The notes under the pieces: model-generated | Databases searched by the model: none | Seen by the model: the letters and a program-made list of their open reading frames with translations, nothing else | Told to the model about the DNA's origin: nothing | Assembly (NCBI GenBank): GCA_902790885.1 | Contig: CADATR010000043.1 | Span: forward strand, 1 to 11,346 | Direction of reading: 5' to 3' | From: an uncultured Eubacteriales bacterium | GTDB taxonomy: Bacteria; Bacillota_A; Clostridia; Peptostreptococcales; Anaerovoracaceae | DNA length: 11,346 nt | Position numbers and translations under genes: made by a program | In this document: positions 1-6,272 of the stretch, one piece after another | Position numbering within the stretch: position 1 is the first letter of the stretch | Layout of the letters: each line of letters begins with the position of its first letter

Positions 1-1609
1 CGCCCCTCTCCATATAGAACATGTTCATTGTGTGGTTGGTGTAGTCTCCGAAGACATGGACAGTCTTGCCGTTCACAGTCTTCTCCACGAACATGGCATC
101 GAGCTTCTCCTTGATATCACTCTGGCTCATTCCGCGGCCCTGCAGGTTGCTCTTTACGATATCATACAGAGTCGAGTTTCCTCTTGAGCTCTTGACCTCA
201 CCGGTGCGGAAGTTGATGGAGCCCGTCTGCGCAGAGTGCACGCCGCCAAGGTCGAGAATCAGCTCTCCATCGACGTAGAACCAGAAGTCGTCATCTCCGG
301 AGAATTCGAAGATAATGTCGTGGCCCCATGCGTCAAGACCGTTGGCAGTCTGAGTGAAGCTTGCTGTCATTTCCATTCCGAAGAAGTAATCGAGGCTTTT
401 TCTGTCGCCCAGGTCATAGAGCTTTTCGCCTTTTCTCGGGTCGGAATCAGGGAGCTCATTGCCGCTTACATCCGTCTGGTTGGTAAACGATGTATATTTG
501 CCCTCCTTCAGCTCATTATATGGCAGGAACTGTCCGTGAGTTCCCGTCTTACCGGAGTAATCAGAGATCGAAGCTATCTGGTCATATACCGTGAAGTCTC
601 CGTTCCCGTTCAGGTGAGCGAAGTTGGAAGTGCTGTCATACTCGAAGTAACCGCTCTCGTTGTAGATGCTCTTCAGGAACAGATGATTTACCTTCTTTGA
701 GCCATTGTAGAGTGTCTCCAGCGAAGCCTTATCCTTTCCTGTATTCGCAGGATTTGTCATCGGATAGCTTTCCTCTTCGCCGATCTGTGTCGACAGCAGC
801 CCCGCTTTATTGGTATCGTAACCAAGCACGGCGGTCTGTCCGGAGTCTCTTCCCTTAGTATTGTCTGCACGGTTTCCGTTCTTATCCAGCACAGGATTGT
901 TGTAGTCGATCATCTTCATCGTTATGCCGTAGTCATCATTGTCTACAGTATTAACAGTCGAGATGACATCGTCTATGCTGACAGGATTCATGATCGCGAA
1001 GTAGAAATCCTGCGCCTCCGAAAGCGGGCAAGGAACGACCTTTCCGTTTTCGGCTTTCAGTCCGGAGTATGAATACTGATCGTCATCCCATGCAATGATA
1101 GGAGTCTCGCTCAGTCCTCTGTAACGTCCGCTCATGTTGATGCCGACTGTGCTGCTGGACAGCACCTTCCCCGTCGAGAGCTGAGGAGCTATGTACTTGC
1201 CGTACTGAACATTCTGCAGTTCATAGTAATGATTAGGATTACCGTTGCTGTCTGTGTACTCCGTGAATGTCCAGAGCGCGGTATTGATGTCAGTCCCGGT
1301 CCACTCGATGCCGTCTCCGTTGTCGTAGCAGCGGATCAGCGATCCGTCATGGTCTACTGCATAAAACTCATACCTTTTAGTGCTGTCGTTCCAGATGCGG
1401 GTATAGATCACGACCTGCTGGCCGTCATACACGTTTTCTGTATCCGAAACGCTTACCTTCTTTGCGTTATATTTGTAAAAATCGTTGTCACTGATAACGC
1501 TCTTTTCAACCAGATTCATCCACGTAGAAGCATCGTTGTTTGCCGCTCCGTTGAATCCGTCTGACGCGCTCCCGGCAAGATTCAGGGCATAACCTTCTGC
1601 TGAAAAATG
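1..1609 (-). CDS. C-terminal part of the giant surface protein with fibro-slime domain (partial)
   Basis: The frame after TAG 1610-1612 stays open for 536 codons to the window edge. It contains a block well known in Lachnospiraceae surface proteins (QQVVIYTRIWNDSTKRYEF, YAVDHDGSLIRCYDNGDGIE, YYELQNVQYGKYIAPQLSTG, IIAWDDDQYSYSGL). Near 200-315 comes the fibro-slime signature: FEFSGDDDFWFYVDGELI followed by LDLGGVHSAQTGSINFRTGE. Fibro-slime domains are PA14-like extracellular modules seen in adhesins. The gene continues left of the window, where Cna-B repeats and a sorting signal would be expected but cannot be seen. If translated separately, an internal ATG at 1519 is a possible start, but I see no convincing ribosome binding site. 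Confidence 0.65.
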
Positions 1610-3042
1610 CTACTTGCCTGCATTCTCACCTGTTCCCGGTCTGGCATTGATGGCCGAATACTTCGGATCAGCTGTGCTCTGAAGCGTAACGTTTGCACCG
1701 TTGATAGTCAGGTATTTCTTCTCTCCATCAACCTTTGTGGTGATGTAGTAATTATCCTTTCCTAAAGATTCGAAAGTCCATTCCTGTATGTCGGTGCCGC
1801 CGGAAACCAGCAGCACGCCATCGTTGTCGAGCACGTCAGGCTGTATTTTGGTCCTGAATCCCTCAAGACGCTGCTGCGAACCCGAGGTTTTGCCGGTCGC
1901 GCTCAGCGCGGCTGAGATTGCGGATCCATCCTGATACGCAATGCCATATGTCTTTCCATCAAGCCCATACACGTCATCTTCCGGCTCCTCGTGGGAAACG
2001 AGCGTCAGCTTGATCCTTGTATTTCCCGGAGTATCATTGGTCTGATAAAGCCTGATCCCCTTTCCGCCTTTTGAATGCTGCAGCCAGCGGTCCTCTGAGG
2101 CAAGCTTGAAGTTGAACAGTCCCTCGGCAGCCCTGCTGATCACGAATGCACTACCTTCGTCAGCCAGTTCGATAGGGTTATCTCCTGCCTTCTTCTGCTT
2201 TATGTATCTCTTAGCTCCGCCGACAGTAGTATAGATGCGGAACTGATCATCAGATCCATCAACCGGCTCGAAGAACCAGACTGCTCCGTCAGCCTTTTTT
2301 GTTGTTTCCTTAAGAACTCCCGCTCCGGATTCAACTGCGGACTGGAAATAGTAATCAGACTGAGTTCCCTGAGTAACGGAAAGGTAGAACCCATTAGCTG
2401 CGTCTTTACCTGTGAGCACCGATAAGTCAGCGGCAGTGTCGCCATACTGAGCAGGCTCTTCCGAAGTCTTTACGATCCCGTATACCGAGAACGACTCCGC
2501 TTCGAATGACGCTGCAGCCATTTTGTCGTTTTCAGTCTCTACAGCGAGCCCTATCTTATCACTGTCGAGCAGCTTGGTCTCGACCTTGCCCGTCTTTGTA
2601 TCTTCCTTGTAGTGGACTATGCGCACACTCTGCGGATCAGTCACGCTGAGCTCTCTGCTCAGTTTCTTTTCATACTCAATGATCACATTGACCGCGCTAT
2701 CAGGCTCTATCTCAGCGCCGTCTGCCTCAAGCGAGATGTCGTAGAAGCGGACAAAATCGATGATAGTTTTGCTGTCTTCTTCACCGGCTTCATCAGCTAT
2801 GGCCTCCTCGACCTGCCTGTAGAGCTCGTCGAACTGCTCAGCATCTGTTTCCGGAGTGATCTCCTCTACAGCGACGCTTGTTGCTTCCGGCAGTACTGAC
2901 GAAGTGTCATCGACCGTTACACTGAAGCCATCACCCTCGAAAGTCAAAAGACCTTCCTCTGTCGAGGTCACAGCATCCGGATCTTCCTCCGGCTCTGTCT
3001 TTGACTCGTTCTCTGACTCTTTCACAGAGTCATTTTCAGAAA
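1610..3042 (-). CDS. Middle fragment of the giant surface protein (SpaA-like N-region and trefoil-like repeats)
   Basis: This frame is open from upstream of the frameshift down to TAG 1610-1612. The sequence is protein-like only from about 3042 downward; the open stretch up to 3172 is out of frame with the real N-terminus, so a start at 3172 is probably an artefact. It shows an acidic linker (ESENESKTEPEEDPDAV), a region typical of these adhesins (LTFEGDGFSVTVDD, then IIDFVRFYDISLEADGAEIEP and an ESFSVYGIVKTS end), and two modules rich in W, F and YI resembling ricin/trefoil-like repeats (GFYLSVTQG, WFFEPVDGSDDQFRIYTTVG, RWLQHSKGGKGIRLYQTND; then KTYGIAYQDGSA, EWTFESLGKDNYYITTKVDG). It stops after GTGENAGK, inside what looks like a continuing module, because the next codons read HFSAEGYALNLAG in the same frame. 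Confidence 0.6.
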
Positions 3043-3308
3043 ACGTTCTCAGTATCCTTCTGCGAAGTTTTACCGGATGGCTCCCCGGACTCAGCGCTAT
3101 TTTCTTCAGCAACGTCTCTGCTTGCAGCAGGCACATCAATACCGCCCTGCTCAGCAGCCTCTTCTTTATCAAGAGTAAAAGCAGGCAAAATCAGCAGGTA
3201 TGTCGTTATGAATACCACGAGGCAAGAGAGAAGCAGTATCAGCTTTCTCTGTTCCTGTATACTCCACAGGATCCTCTGTATTATTCTGCTGTCTGTCTGA
3301 TTCTTCAT
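3036..3308 (-). CDS. N-terminal fragment of the giant surface protein (signal anchor)
   Basis: About 90 residues from ATG 3308. I chose this start over an upstream in-frame ATG at 3479 because it has a good SD (AGGAAGG) and the protein then begins just before the expected hydrophobic anchor; the 57 residues upstream look like leader sequence, not protein. A basic N-terminus, one strong membrane helix (roughly residues 22-41) and the family-typical LPAFTLDKE and AEQGGIDV stretches are visible. The acidic linker that follows ends prematurely at TGA 3036-3038, while the matching continuation (SENDSVKESENES) sits in the next frame. It could still be translated as a short membrane-anchored peptide, but it lacks every extracellular domain. 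Confidence 0.6.
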   Translation of the reverse strand: MKNQTDSRIIQRILWSIQEQRKLILLLSCLVVFITTYLLILPAFTLDKEEAAEQGGIDVPAASRDVAEENSAESGEPSGKTSQKDTENVF

Positions 3309-3429
3309 TTGTAACCTTCCTGTCCACAGTTCCGAAAACTGCTTTCGTATTTTTACGCGATATTGCAAAATCGCTCCAACCTTTCTACATCTTGATGATA
3401 CCAGAATATACGTCATGTTTACCGTCATT

Positions 3430-3438
3430 ATTATAGCA
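3430..3438 (-). promoter_or_regulatory. Extended -10 promoter for the giant surface protein gene
   Basis: The minus strand reads TGCTATAAT here, a perfect extended -10 (TGnTATAAT). No good -35 lies at the standard distance, which is usual for extended -10 promoters. It predicts a leader of about 115 nt before ATG 3308, including a small GCGAT/ATCGC hairpin. Confidence 0.5.
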
Positions 3439-3634
3439 TCTATGACTGTAAATGCGTTGAAACGATGACGTTTTGCCATTTTCCTTGTGCTTTTGACCAG
3501 CCCGTCAAATCTGTGCTTTCAGGGGCTGCTGAATCAGGGTTTTCATTGCCTCCGGGTCAGAGGCCCTGAAGATCACTTGTTGAGTCGTTTTAAGGATGAT
3601 GAATAATCAGAAGTGACAATTCTTCTGCAAAAAT

Positions 3635-3692
3635 AGAGTGTAAAGCGTAACTTTTCTGACGACTGAAGACGTCTATGGGCAGTCGCGTCGTT
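3635..3692. repeat. Hairpin repeat, copy 1
   Basis: The plus strand carries GCGTAACTTTTC followed by a hairpin, GACGACTG (3658-3665) against CAGTCGCGTC (3680-3689), 8 bp with a 2-nt bulge on the 3' side. The loop holds the palindrome AGACGTCT. A diverged copy lies about 265 bp away at 3900-3957 with the same order of parts. Confidence 0.45.
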
Positions 3693-3899
3693 ATTGTAGT
3701 ACAAGAAAACCTATTCAGCCATCATGCATATTCGCTTGATTTGTGGGCCTCATCCGGGTTTTCGACTGCAAGCATCATTTCATTCCACTATCTATTGAAA
3801 AATCTTTCATAGCGATGAATGATCTTGCATTTTTCAGGATTAGTTGCAAGACAAAATAGCTCCGCAGAGCACCTCGATGACGACGCAACCGTCCAGAAA

Positions 3900-3957
3900 T
3901 AGATTTATGCGTAACTTTCTTTACGACTGTATAGGCAATTTCTAAACAGCGTCGTCA
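3900..3957. repeat. Hairpin repeat, copy 2
   Basis: The plus strand carries GCGTAACTTTCTT, then ACGACTGT (3923-3930) pairing with ACAGCGTCGT (3946-3955), again 8 bp with a 2-nt bulge on the 3' side. It matches copy 1 in the tail and in stem shape while the loop differs, as expected for a REP-like palindromic repeat or an RNA hairpin. Confidence 0.45.
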
Positions 3958-4102
3958 CTTCAAAAGGGTAATCCGATTCTGTAAAAGGCCAATAAAAAAC
4001 TGCCCCCTGGAACACTTCGCTAAGAAACAGTATTAATACCCTGCCCCGCCTGTGTGCGGGCATATCGTTTTCAGCTTGCCGGACGTATCCGGTCCTGCAA
4101 TA

Positions 4103-4426
4103 TCATTCGCAGCAATAGCCGGCTCTGTAATCGATGTAGATTATGTTTTCTATCTCCCCGTGTATGCGTGCCCCGGCTGCAGCCGCCTCTTCATCATCGC
4201 CTGCAGCAAAGACCGACGCCTCGATCGCAGAGTCTTCGTAAAGCGGCTTTAGCATTACAGAGTGGCCTCCGGCGAGACCATACTCCACAGCATCGCCGTG
4301 ATCCAGGACGCGCTCAACATCAAAGCCGCCTATAGTCCTGAATCCATAGCGGAACATCTTCATTACATCGTTCATTCTGGTCTCGGCATCGGATCCGCCG
4401 AGATGATAGATCTGATGGGTATCCAT
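4103..4426 (-). CDS. 107-aa hypothetical protein, possibly an orphan phosphohexomutase C-terminal-like domain
   Basis: I do not recognise this protein with confidence. It starts at ATG 4426; a TAA closes the frame 36 nt upstream and the ribosome binding site is weak. Composition is protein-like: MDTHQIYHLGGSDAETRM at the start, RTIGGFDVERVLDHGDAVEY in the middle, then HSVMLKPLYEDSAIEASVFA and GDDEEAAAAGARI. The order of an IGG-x-V-x-x-V-x-D strand, a short loop, a V-x-x-[RK]-P strand, an I-E/K strand and a final acidic helix resembles the C-terminal domain of phosphoglucomutase/phosphomannomutase. The sugar-phosphate loop RPSGTEP would be replaced by KPLYEDS, so mutase activity is not expected. 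It could be a degenerate remnant, a stand-alone domain, or a chance resemblance. The 3' end (DYRAGYCCE) looks poor, and another frame continues downstream for about 30 codons, so the end may be frameshifted. Confidence 0.45.
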   Translation of the reverse strand: MDTHQIYHLGGSDAETRMNDVMKMFRYGFRTIGGFDVERVLDHGDAVEYGLAGGHSVMLKPLYEDSAIEASVFAAGDDEEAAAAGARIHGEIENIIYIDYRAGYCCE

Positions 4427-4510
4427 TTTTGTATTGTTTTTCGTCCAACAAATTAGTGCTTAGAAATGACGGTTTTGATGACTTTTGGCAAAATGGCCGC
4501 TTCGATCCAC

Positions 4511-4543
4511 TAAAAGAGTCTGCCTCGATGCGGCAGACTCTTC
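4511..4543 (-). terminator. Rho-independent terminator of the sirtuin-signal peptidase operon
   Basis: An 11-bp perfect stem, AAGAGTCTGCC (4514-4524) with GGCAGACTCTT (4532-4542), closes a 7-nt loop and runs into a short T run on the minus strand. It begins immediately after the signal peptidase stop at 4545. Confidence 0.8.
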
Positions 4544-4544
4544 G

Positions 4545-5090
4545 TTACTTTTTCATTCGGCTTCCGGCCTCTGTGAGCAGGTATCCGGCGAGTATCACCA
4601 TCATGACTGCGATCTTGCCGCCCATCGTTGCGACCGGCGCGGCCAGGAAGCCGAGCTTCGGTATGTGCAGCACCACCTTTCCCTCCACGTTGGCGTAGGC
4701 CGTCGGGAAGAGATCATTTGCTGCGTTGGCATCCCCCTTTGTTATTATCTCGCCTTCGTCTGTATGATTTTCAACAACTCTGTGAGTGATCGGGACCGCG
4801 CTTCCGTCGGCACTTCCGCCAGACGATTCCGCAGCGTCTGTACTGTAGAAGACTATCACGTCTCCGGGCTCCAGCGTCTGCGGCTCTGTCTCCCTTGAAT
4901 ACACAAGGCTGCCCACCGGGATAGCCGGCTCCATACTGCCCGATACGACTATGTATGTCTGCACGCCGGCAAAACGCGGCACTGCAAGCACCAGACACAG
5001 GATCACGGCCGCCGCCATTATCAATGTGCCAAGTATATCCAGCAAGCGCCCCAGCGGCGTGAGCTTCTTCTTACGCTGCCTTACTGCCAT
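4545..5090 (-). CDS. Signal peptidase I, SipW/ER type (S26B)
   Basis: This 181-aa membrane protease would cleave signal peptides of exported proteins at the outer face of the membrane. A basic N-terminus (RQRKKK) precedes one membrane helix (about 16-38). The catalytic Ser52 lies in VVSGSMEPAIPVGSLVY. The second catalytic residue is His103 in ITHRVVE, where ordinary bacterial enzymes have Lys; that marks the archaeal/ER/SipW class. The third box, ITKGDANAANDLFP, supplies the conserved Asp residues. A Ser/Gly/Asp-rich insert (about 86-99) precedes the His box, and a second membrane helix (158-175) sits near the C-terminus. The start overlaps the end of the sirtuin gene by 10 bp (ATGGCAGTAA), suggesting translational coupling. 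In other Firmicutes this class processes a limited set of substrates such as TasA/camelysin-type fibres or pilins. A role for the adjacent surface protein is possible but only inferred. Confidence 0.93.
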   Translation of the reverse strand: MAVRQRKKKLTPLGRLLDILGTLIMAAAVILCLVLAVPRFAGVQTYIVVSGSMEPAIPVGSLVYSRETEPQTLEPGDVIVFYSTDAAESSGGSADGSAVPITHRVVENHTDEGEIITKGDANAANDLFPTAYANVEGKVVLHIPKLGFLAAPVATMGGKIAVMMVILAGYLLTEAGSRMKK

Positions 5091-5818
5091 CCCATCACCT
5101 GCGCGAAAACTTCGCCTATGCGCTCATGTATCACGAGGTCGGCCGAGCTGTCGGCGCTTGTCGAGCTCATGTTTATGAGTACCAGCTTCTTGCCGTGGAA
5201 GTAATGGATGAGTCCCGCGGCAGGATAAACTATGAGCGTTGTGCCGCCTACTATGAGGGTGTCGGCGTTCGAGATCGCTCTGACCGCTCCGTCTATAACG
5301 TCACTGTCGAGGCCCTCTTCATAGAGCACTACATCAGGCTTCACTACTCCTCCGCACTTGTCGCAGATAGGCACGCCCTTTGACTCGAGCACCTTGTCGA
5401 GGCCGTAATAGGTGTGGCATTTTTCGCAGTAGTTGCGCAGCGTGGATCCGTGGAGCTCCCACACCACCTTGCTGCCGGCCTTCTGATGCAGGCCGTCGAT
5501 GTTCTGCGTCACTATCGCCTTCACCTTTCCCTGGCGCTCCAGCTCCGCAAGCGCTTTGTGGCAGTTGTTAGGCTCGGCGTTCTCGTATATGAGCTTGTCT
5601 TTATAGAACTCGAAGAAGTCCTCCGTGTGTCTCTTGTAGAACGTGTGGGATATCATCTCCTCCGGCGAGACTGTTCTGCCGAGATCCTGGTTGTATATGC
5701 CGTTGGCGCTCCTGAAGTCAGGAATGCCGCTCTCGGTGGATACGCCCGCACCGCCGAAGAATACGATGTTGCTGCTTTCGTCGATTATCTTCTTTAATTC
5801 CTTGATCTTATCGTCCAT
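5081..5818 (-). CDS. cobB: NAD-dependent protein deacylase, sirtuin (Sir2/CobB family)
   Basis: Removes acyl groups from protein lysines, consuming NAD+ and giving nicotinamide and O-acyl-ADP-ribose, in the cytoplasm. The 245 residues carry all family motifs: GAGVSTESGIPDFRS (23-37, NAD binding), TQNIDGLH (104-111), catalytic His123 in ELHGS, a zinc site of four Cys (C131-x2-C134 and C152-x2-C155), KPDVVLYEEGL, and GGTTLIVYPA (191-200). The length is normal for bacterial sirtuins, and the sequence NGIYNQD after the first motif resembles the Thermotoga-like U class. The ATG at 5818 follows the SD-like AAAGGCGG. The gene is first in a two-gene operon with the signal peptidase, an unusual neighbour for a sirtuin; the 10-bp overlap argues for joint expression rather than chance spacing. 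Confidence 0.95.
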   Translation of the reverse strand: MDDKIKELKKIIDESSNIVFFGGAGVSTESGIPDFRSANGIYNQDLGRTVSPEEMISHTFYKRHTEDFFEFYKDKLIYENAEPNNCHKALAELERQGKVKAIVTQNIDGLHQKAGSKVVWELHGSTLRNYCEKCHTYYGLDKVLESKGVPICDKCGGVVKPDVVLYEEGLDSDVIDGAVRAISNADTLIVGGTTLIVYPAAGLIHYFHGKKLVLINMSSTSADSSADLVIHERIGEVFAQVMGWQ

Positions 5819-5861
5819 AGCCGACCGCCTTTCACTTTAGCCCCCGCTGTTTTCCGAATAT

Positions 5862-5870
5862 ATTATAGCA
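5862..5870 (-). promoter_or_regulatory. Extended -10 promoter of the sirtuin operon
   Basis: The minus strand reads TGCTATAAT, the same extended -10 as in front of the giant surface protein gene. The predicted leader before ATG 5818 is about 40 nt. There is no consensus -35; the expected position is occupied by the palindrome at 5885-5900. Confidence 0.6.
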
Positions 5871-5884
5871 CCATTCCGAAGGAA

Positions 5885-5900
5885 GGAGAGAGCTCTCTCC
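5885..5900. promoter_or_regulatory. 16-bp perfect palindrome at the sirtuin promoter (candidate operator)
   Basis: GGAGAGAGCTCTCTCC is a perfect inverted repeat. It covers the place where a -35 box would sit (17 bp from the -10 at 5862-5867), a position typical of regulator binding sites. No matching regulator is evident in the window. Confidence 0.45.
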
Positions 5901-5945
5901 CGCCCCTCGTACAAGAATATAGCGGTTTTTTGCGGTATTTTTGAA

Positions 5946-5973
5946 TTGAACAAGCTCACGGGATTGATAAAAT
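5946..5973 (+). promoter_or_regulatory. Plus-strand promoter of the small-ORF transcript
   Basis: TTGAAC at 5946-5951 and TAAAAT at 5968-5973 are separated by 16 bp, with TGA just before the -10 (extended -10). The start of transcription would fall near 5980, at the left arm of the inverted repeat. Confidence 0.45.
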
Positions 5974-6059
5974 TATTATAGTCAGGAAAGCAGTGACTCG
6001 CGGCTGGCTCAACCTTTAACGATATCGTCACATCTCTTAACGCCAGGGAGGTGAGGCCA

Positions 6060-6110
6060 ATGACTATTCGATTGAAGGGAGGGGGCCAGAGATGGTACGA
6101 GTTACCATAA
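6060..6110 (+). CDS. 16-aa leader-like peptide ORF
   Basis: ATG 6060 follows GGAGG of AGGGAGGTGAGG with an 8-nt spacer, a near-ideal ribosome binding site. It encodes MTIRLKGGGQRWYELP and stops at TAA 6108-6110. Its coding sequence contains the ribosome binding site and start of the next small ORF, so translation of the two would be coupled, like a leader cistron. It resembles nothing I know. The strong SD supports translation; function is unknown. Confidence 0.4.
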   Translation: MTIRLKGGGQRWYELP

Positions 6111-6175
6111 CGCTCAGTCGACGGACTTTGCGGGTAACGATATCCATTAAAAAAGCCGCCAGTTCACGTAACTAG
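6092..6175 (+). CDS. 27-aa basic peptide, candidate type I toxin-like product
   Basis: ATG 6092 follows GGGAGGGGG with a 6-nt spacer. The peptide starts MVRVTITLSRRTLRVTISIK and ends in KAASSRN, stopping at TAG 6173-6175. It has seven basic and no acidic residues. V/I/L/T alternation (VRVTITL, LRVTISI) on either side of an SRRT turn suggests an amphipathic beta hairpin, not a membrane helix. The stop lies within the hairpin that serves as the minus-strand terminator at 6149-6180. Two strong ribosome binding sites, an own promoter, a 3' terminator and an antisense transcription unit make a real small gene likely. Toxicity is inferred from architecture only; a small regulatory or membrane-active peptide, or a chance ORF in a structured RNA, are alternatives. 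Confidence 0.45.
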   Translation: MVRVTITLSRRTLRVTISIKKAASSRN

Positions 6176-6180
6176 GCGGC
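6149..6180 (-). terminator. Terminator of the predicted antisense RNA
   Basis: On the minus strand GCCGCC/GGCGGC forms a perfect 6-bp stem. AGTT/AACT continues it inside with a 5-nt loop and one bulged base, and six Ts follow (AAAAAA at 6149-6154 on plus). The plus strand has no T run here, so it works in the minus direction only. Confidence 0.65.
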
Positions 6181-6226
6181 AACCAAACCTTGGTTGAGTT
6201 AGTCGTTGACGAACGACGCTCTTCCT
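6149..6226 (-). ncRNA. Predicted ~77-nt antisense RNA opposite the 3' part of the small-ORF transcript
   Basis: Starting about 7 nt after a perfect TATAAT, the minus strand would give an RNA of three consecutive hairpins. These are GTCGTT/AACGAC with loop CGTC, then CAACCAA/TTGGTTG with loop GGT, then a GC-rich terminator stem with a T6 tail. It would be fully complementary to the end of the 27-aa ORF and the right side of the sense transcript. Size, structure and overlap are those of antitoxin RNAs in type I systems. No expression evidence is available from sequence. Confidence 0.5.
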
Positions 6227-6232
6227 GACTAA

Positions 6233-6261
6233 ATTATATGCGGCAGGCGGCAGACCCGCAA
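6233..6261 (-). promoter_or_regulatory. Minus-strand promoter of the predicted antisense RNA
   Basis: TTGCGG (6256-6261) and a perfect TATAAT (6233-6238) are separated by exactly 17 bp. The transcript would begin near 6226, inside the right arm of the inverted repeat. The -35 matches consensus in its first three positions only. Confidence 0.55.
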
Positions 6262-6272
6262 GCCTATTTTTT
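6245..6272 (+). terminator. Possible terminator of the plus-strand small-ORF transcript
   Basis: A short stem AGGC (6245-6248) / GCCT (6262-6265), with an alternative GCGG/CCGC inside it, is followed by A and six Ts (6267-6272). The stem is short, so strength is uncertain, but the position just past the inverted repeat is right for the end of that transcript. Confidence 0.35.

Larger units (their letters stand above)
1..3308 (-). pseudogene. Giant SpaA-like/fibro-slime surface protein, broken by a frameshift and an amber codon; runs off left edge
   Basis: One ancestral gene spans the whole interval when read on the minus strand. It starts at ATG 3308 after the SD AGGAAGG with a 6-nt spacer, and begins MKNQTDSRIIQRILW. 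A single membrane segment (RKLILLLSCLVVFITTYLLI) follows, then LPAFTLDKEEAAEQGGIDV, the N-terminal pattern usual in large clostridial SpaA/Cna-B-type adhesins. An acidic linker, an N-terminal adhesin region, trefoil-like repeats and a fibro-slime domain follow. Two lesions break it. A +1 base, best placed in the T4 run at 3040-3043, puts the first part into a TGA at 3036-3038. An in-frame TAG lies at 1610-1612. Without them about 1,100 codons would be open to the left edge. Family assignment is by motif recognition. Decay is inferred; sequencing error at the homopolymer is the main alternative for the first lesion. Confidence 0.75.
3440..4102. other. Intergenic stretch without a convincing gene; carries hairpins and a diverged repeat
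   Basis: No ORF here has both protein-like composition and a ribosome binding site. What is visible: two related hairpin repeats (about 3635-3692 and 3900-3957, listed separately); a 7-bp hairpin TCTTGCA/TGCAAGA at 3823-3851; and a 9-bp perfect inverted repeat TGACGACGC (3878-3886) / GCGTCGTCA (3949-3957). A T6 run on the minus strand, read from the AAAAAA near 3994, follows a weak stem and may end transcription of the 107-aa ORF to its right. Confidence 0.5.
5979..6231. repeat. Inverted repeat enclosing the small-ORF locus
   Basis: TAGTCAGGAA (5979-5988) pairs perfectly with TTCCTGACTA (6222-6231). The stem extends by AGC (5989-5991) with GCT (6218-6220) across one bulged base. Further in, CTCAACC (6008-6014) can pair with GGTTGAG (6192-6198). 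A plus-strand RNA would therefore have its 5' and 3' ends closed by a long-range stem. No transposase or clear target duplication was found, so I read it as RNA structure before MITE. Confidence 0.55.

Noticed and set aside
236..700. Plus-strand ORFs opposite the giant surface gene (also 1229-1564, 2612-2899, 2856-3314)
   Set aside because: They are mirror frames of the minus-strand coding sequence, lack ribosome binding sites, and the minus frame has clear family motifs.
3480..4102. Insertion sequence remnant
   Set aside because: No transposase fragment was recognised in any frame, and the repeats are short hairpins instead of matched terminal inverted repeats.
4054..4335. Plus-strand Arg-rich ORF opposite the 107-aa gene
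   Set aside because: Arg/His/Leu/Pro-rich composition typical of a shadow frame, with no ribosome binding site.
5837..6031. 64-codon minus-strand ORF between the sirtuin gene and the small-ORF locus
   Set aside because: It needs a GTG start, has no ribosome binding site, covers the sirtuin promoter and palindrome, and its composition is not protein-like.
5979..6272. tmRNA, SRP RNA or 6S RNA
   Set aside because: There is no tag peptide, CCA end, SRP GGAA-tetraloop domain or single long 6S-like stem; the promoters and terminators face each other instead.
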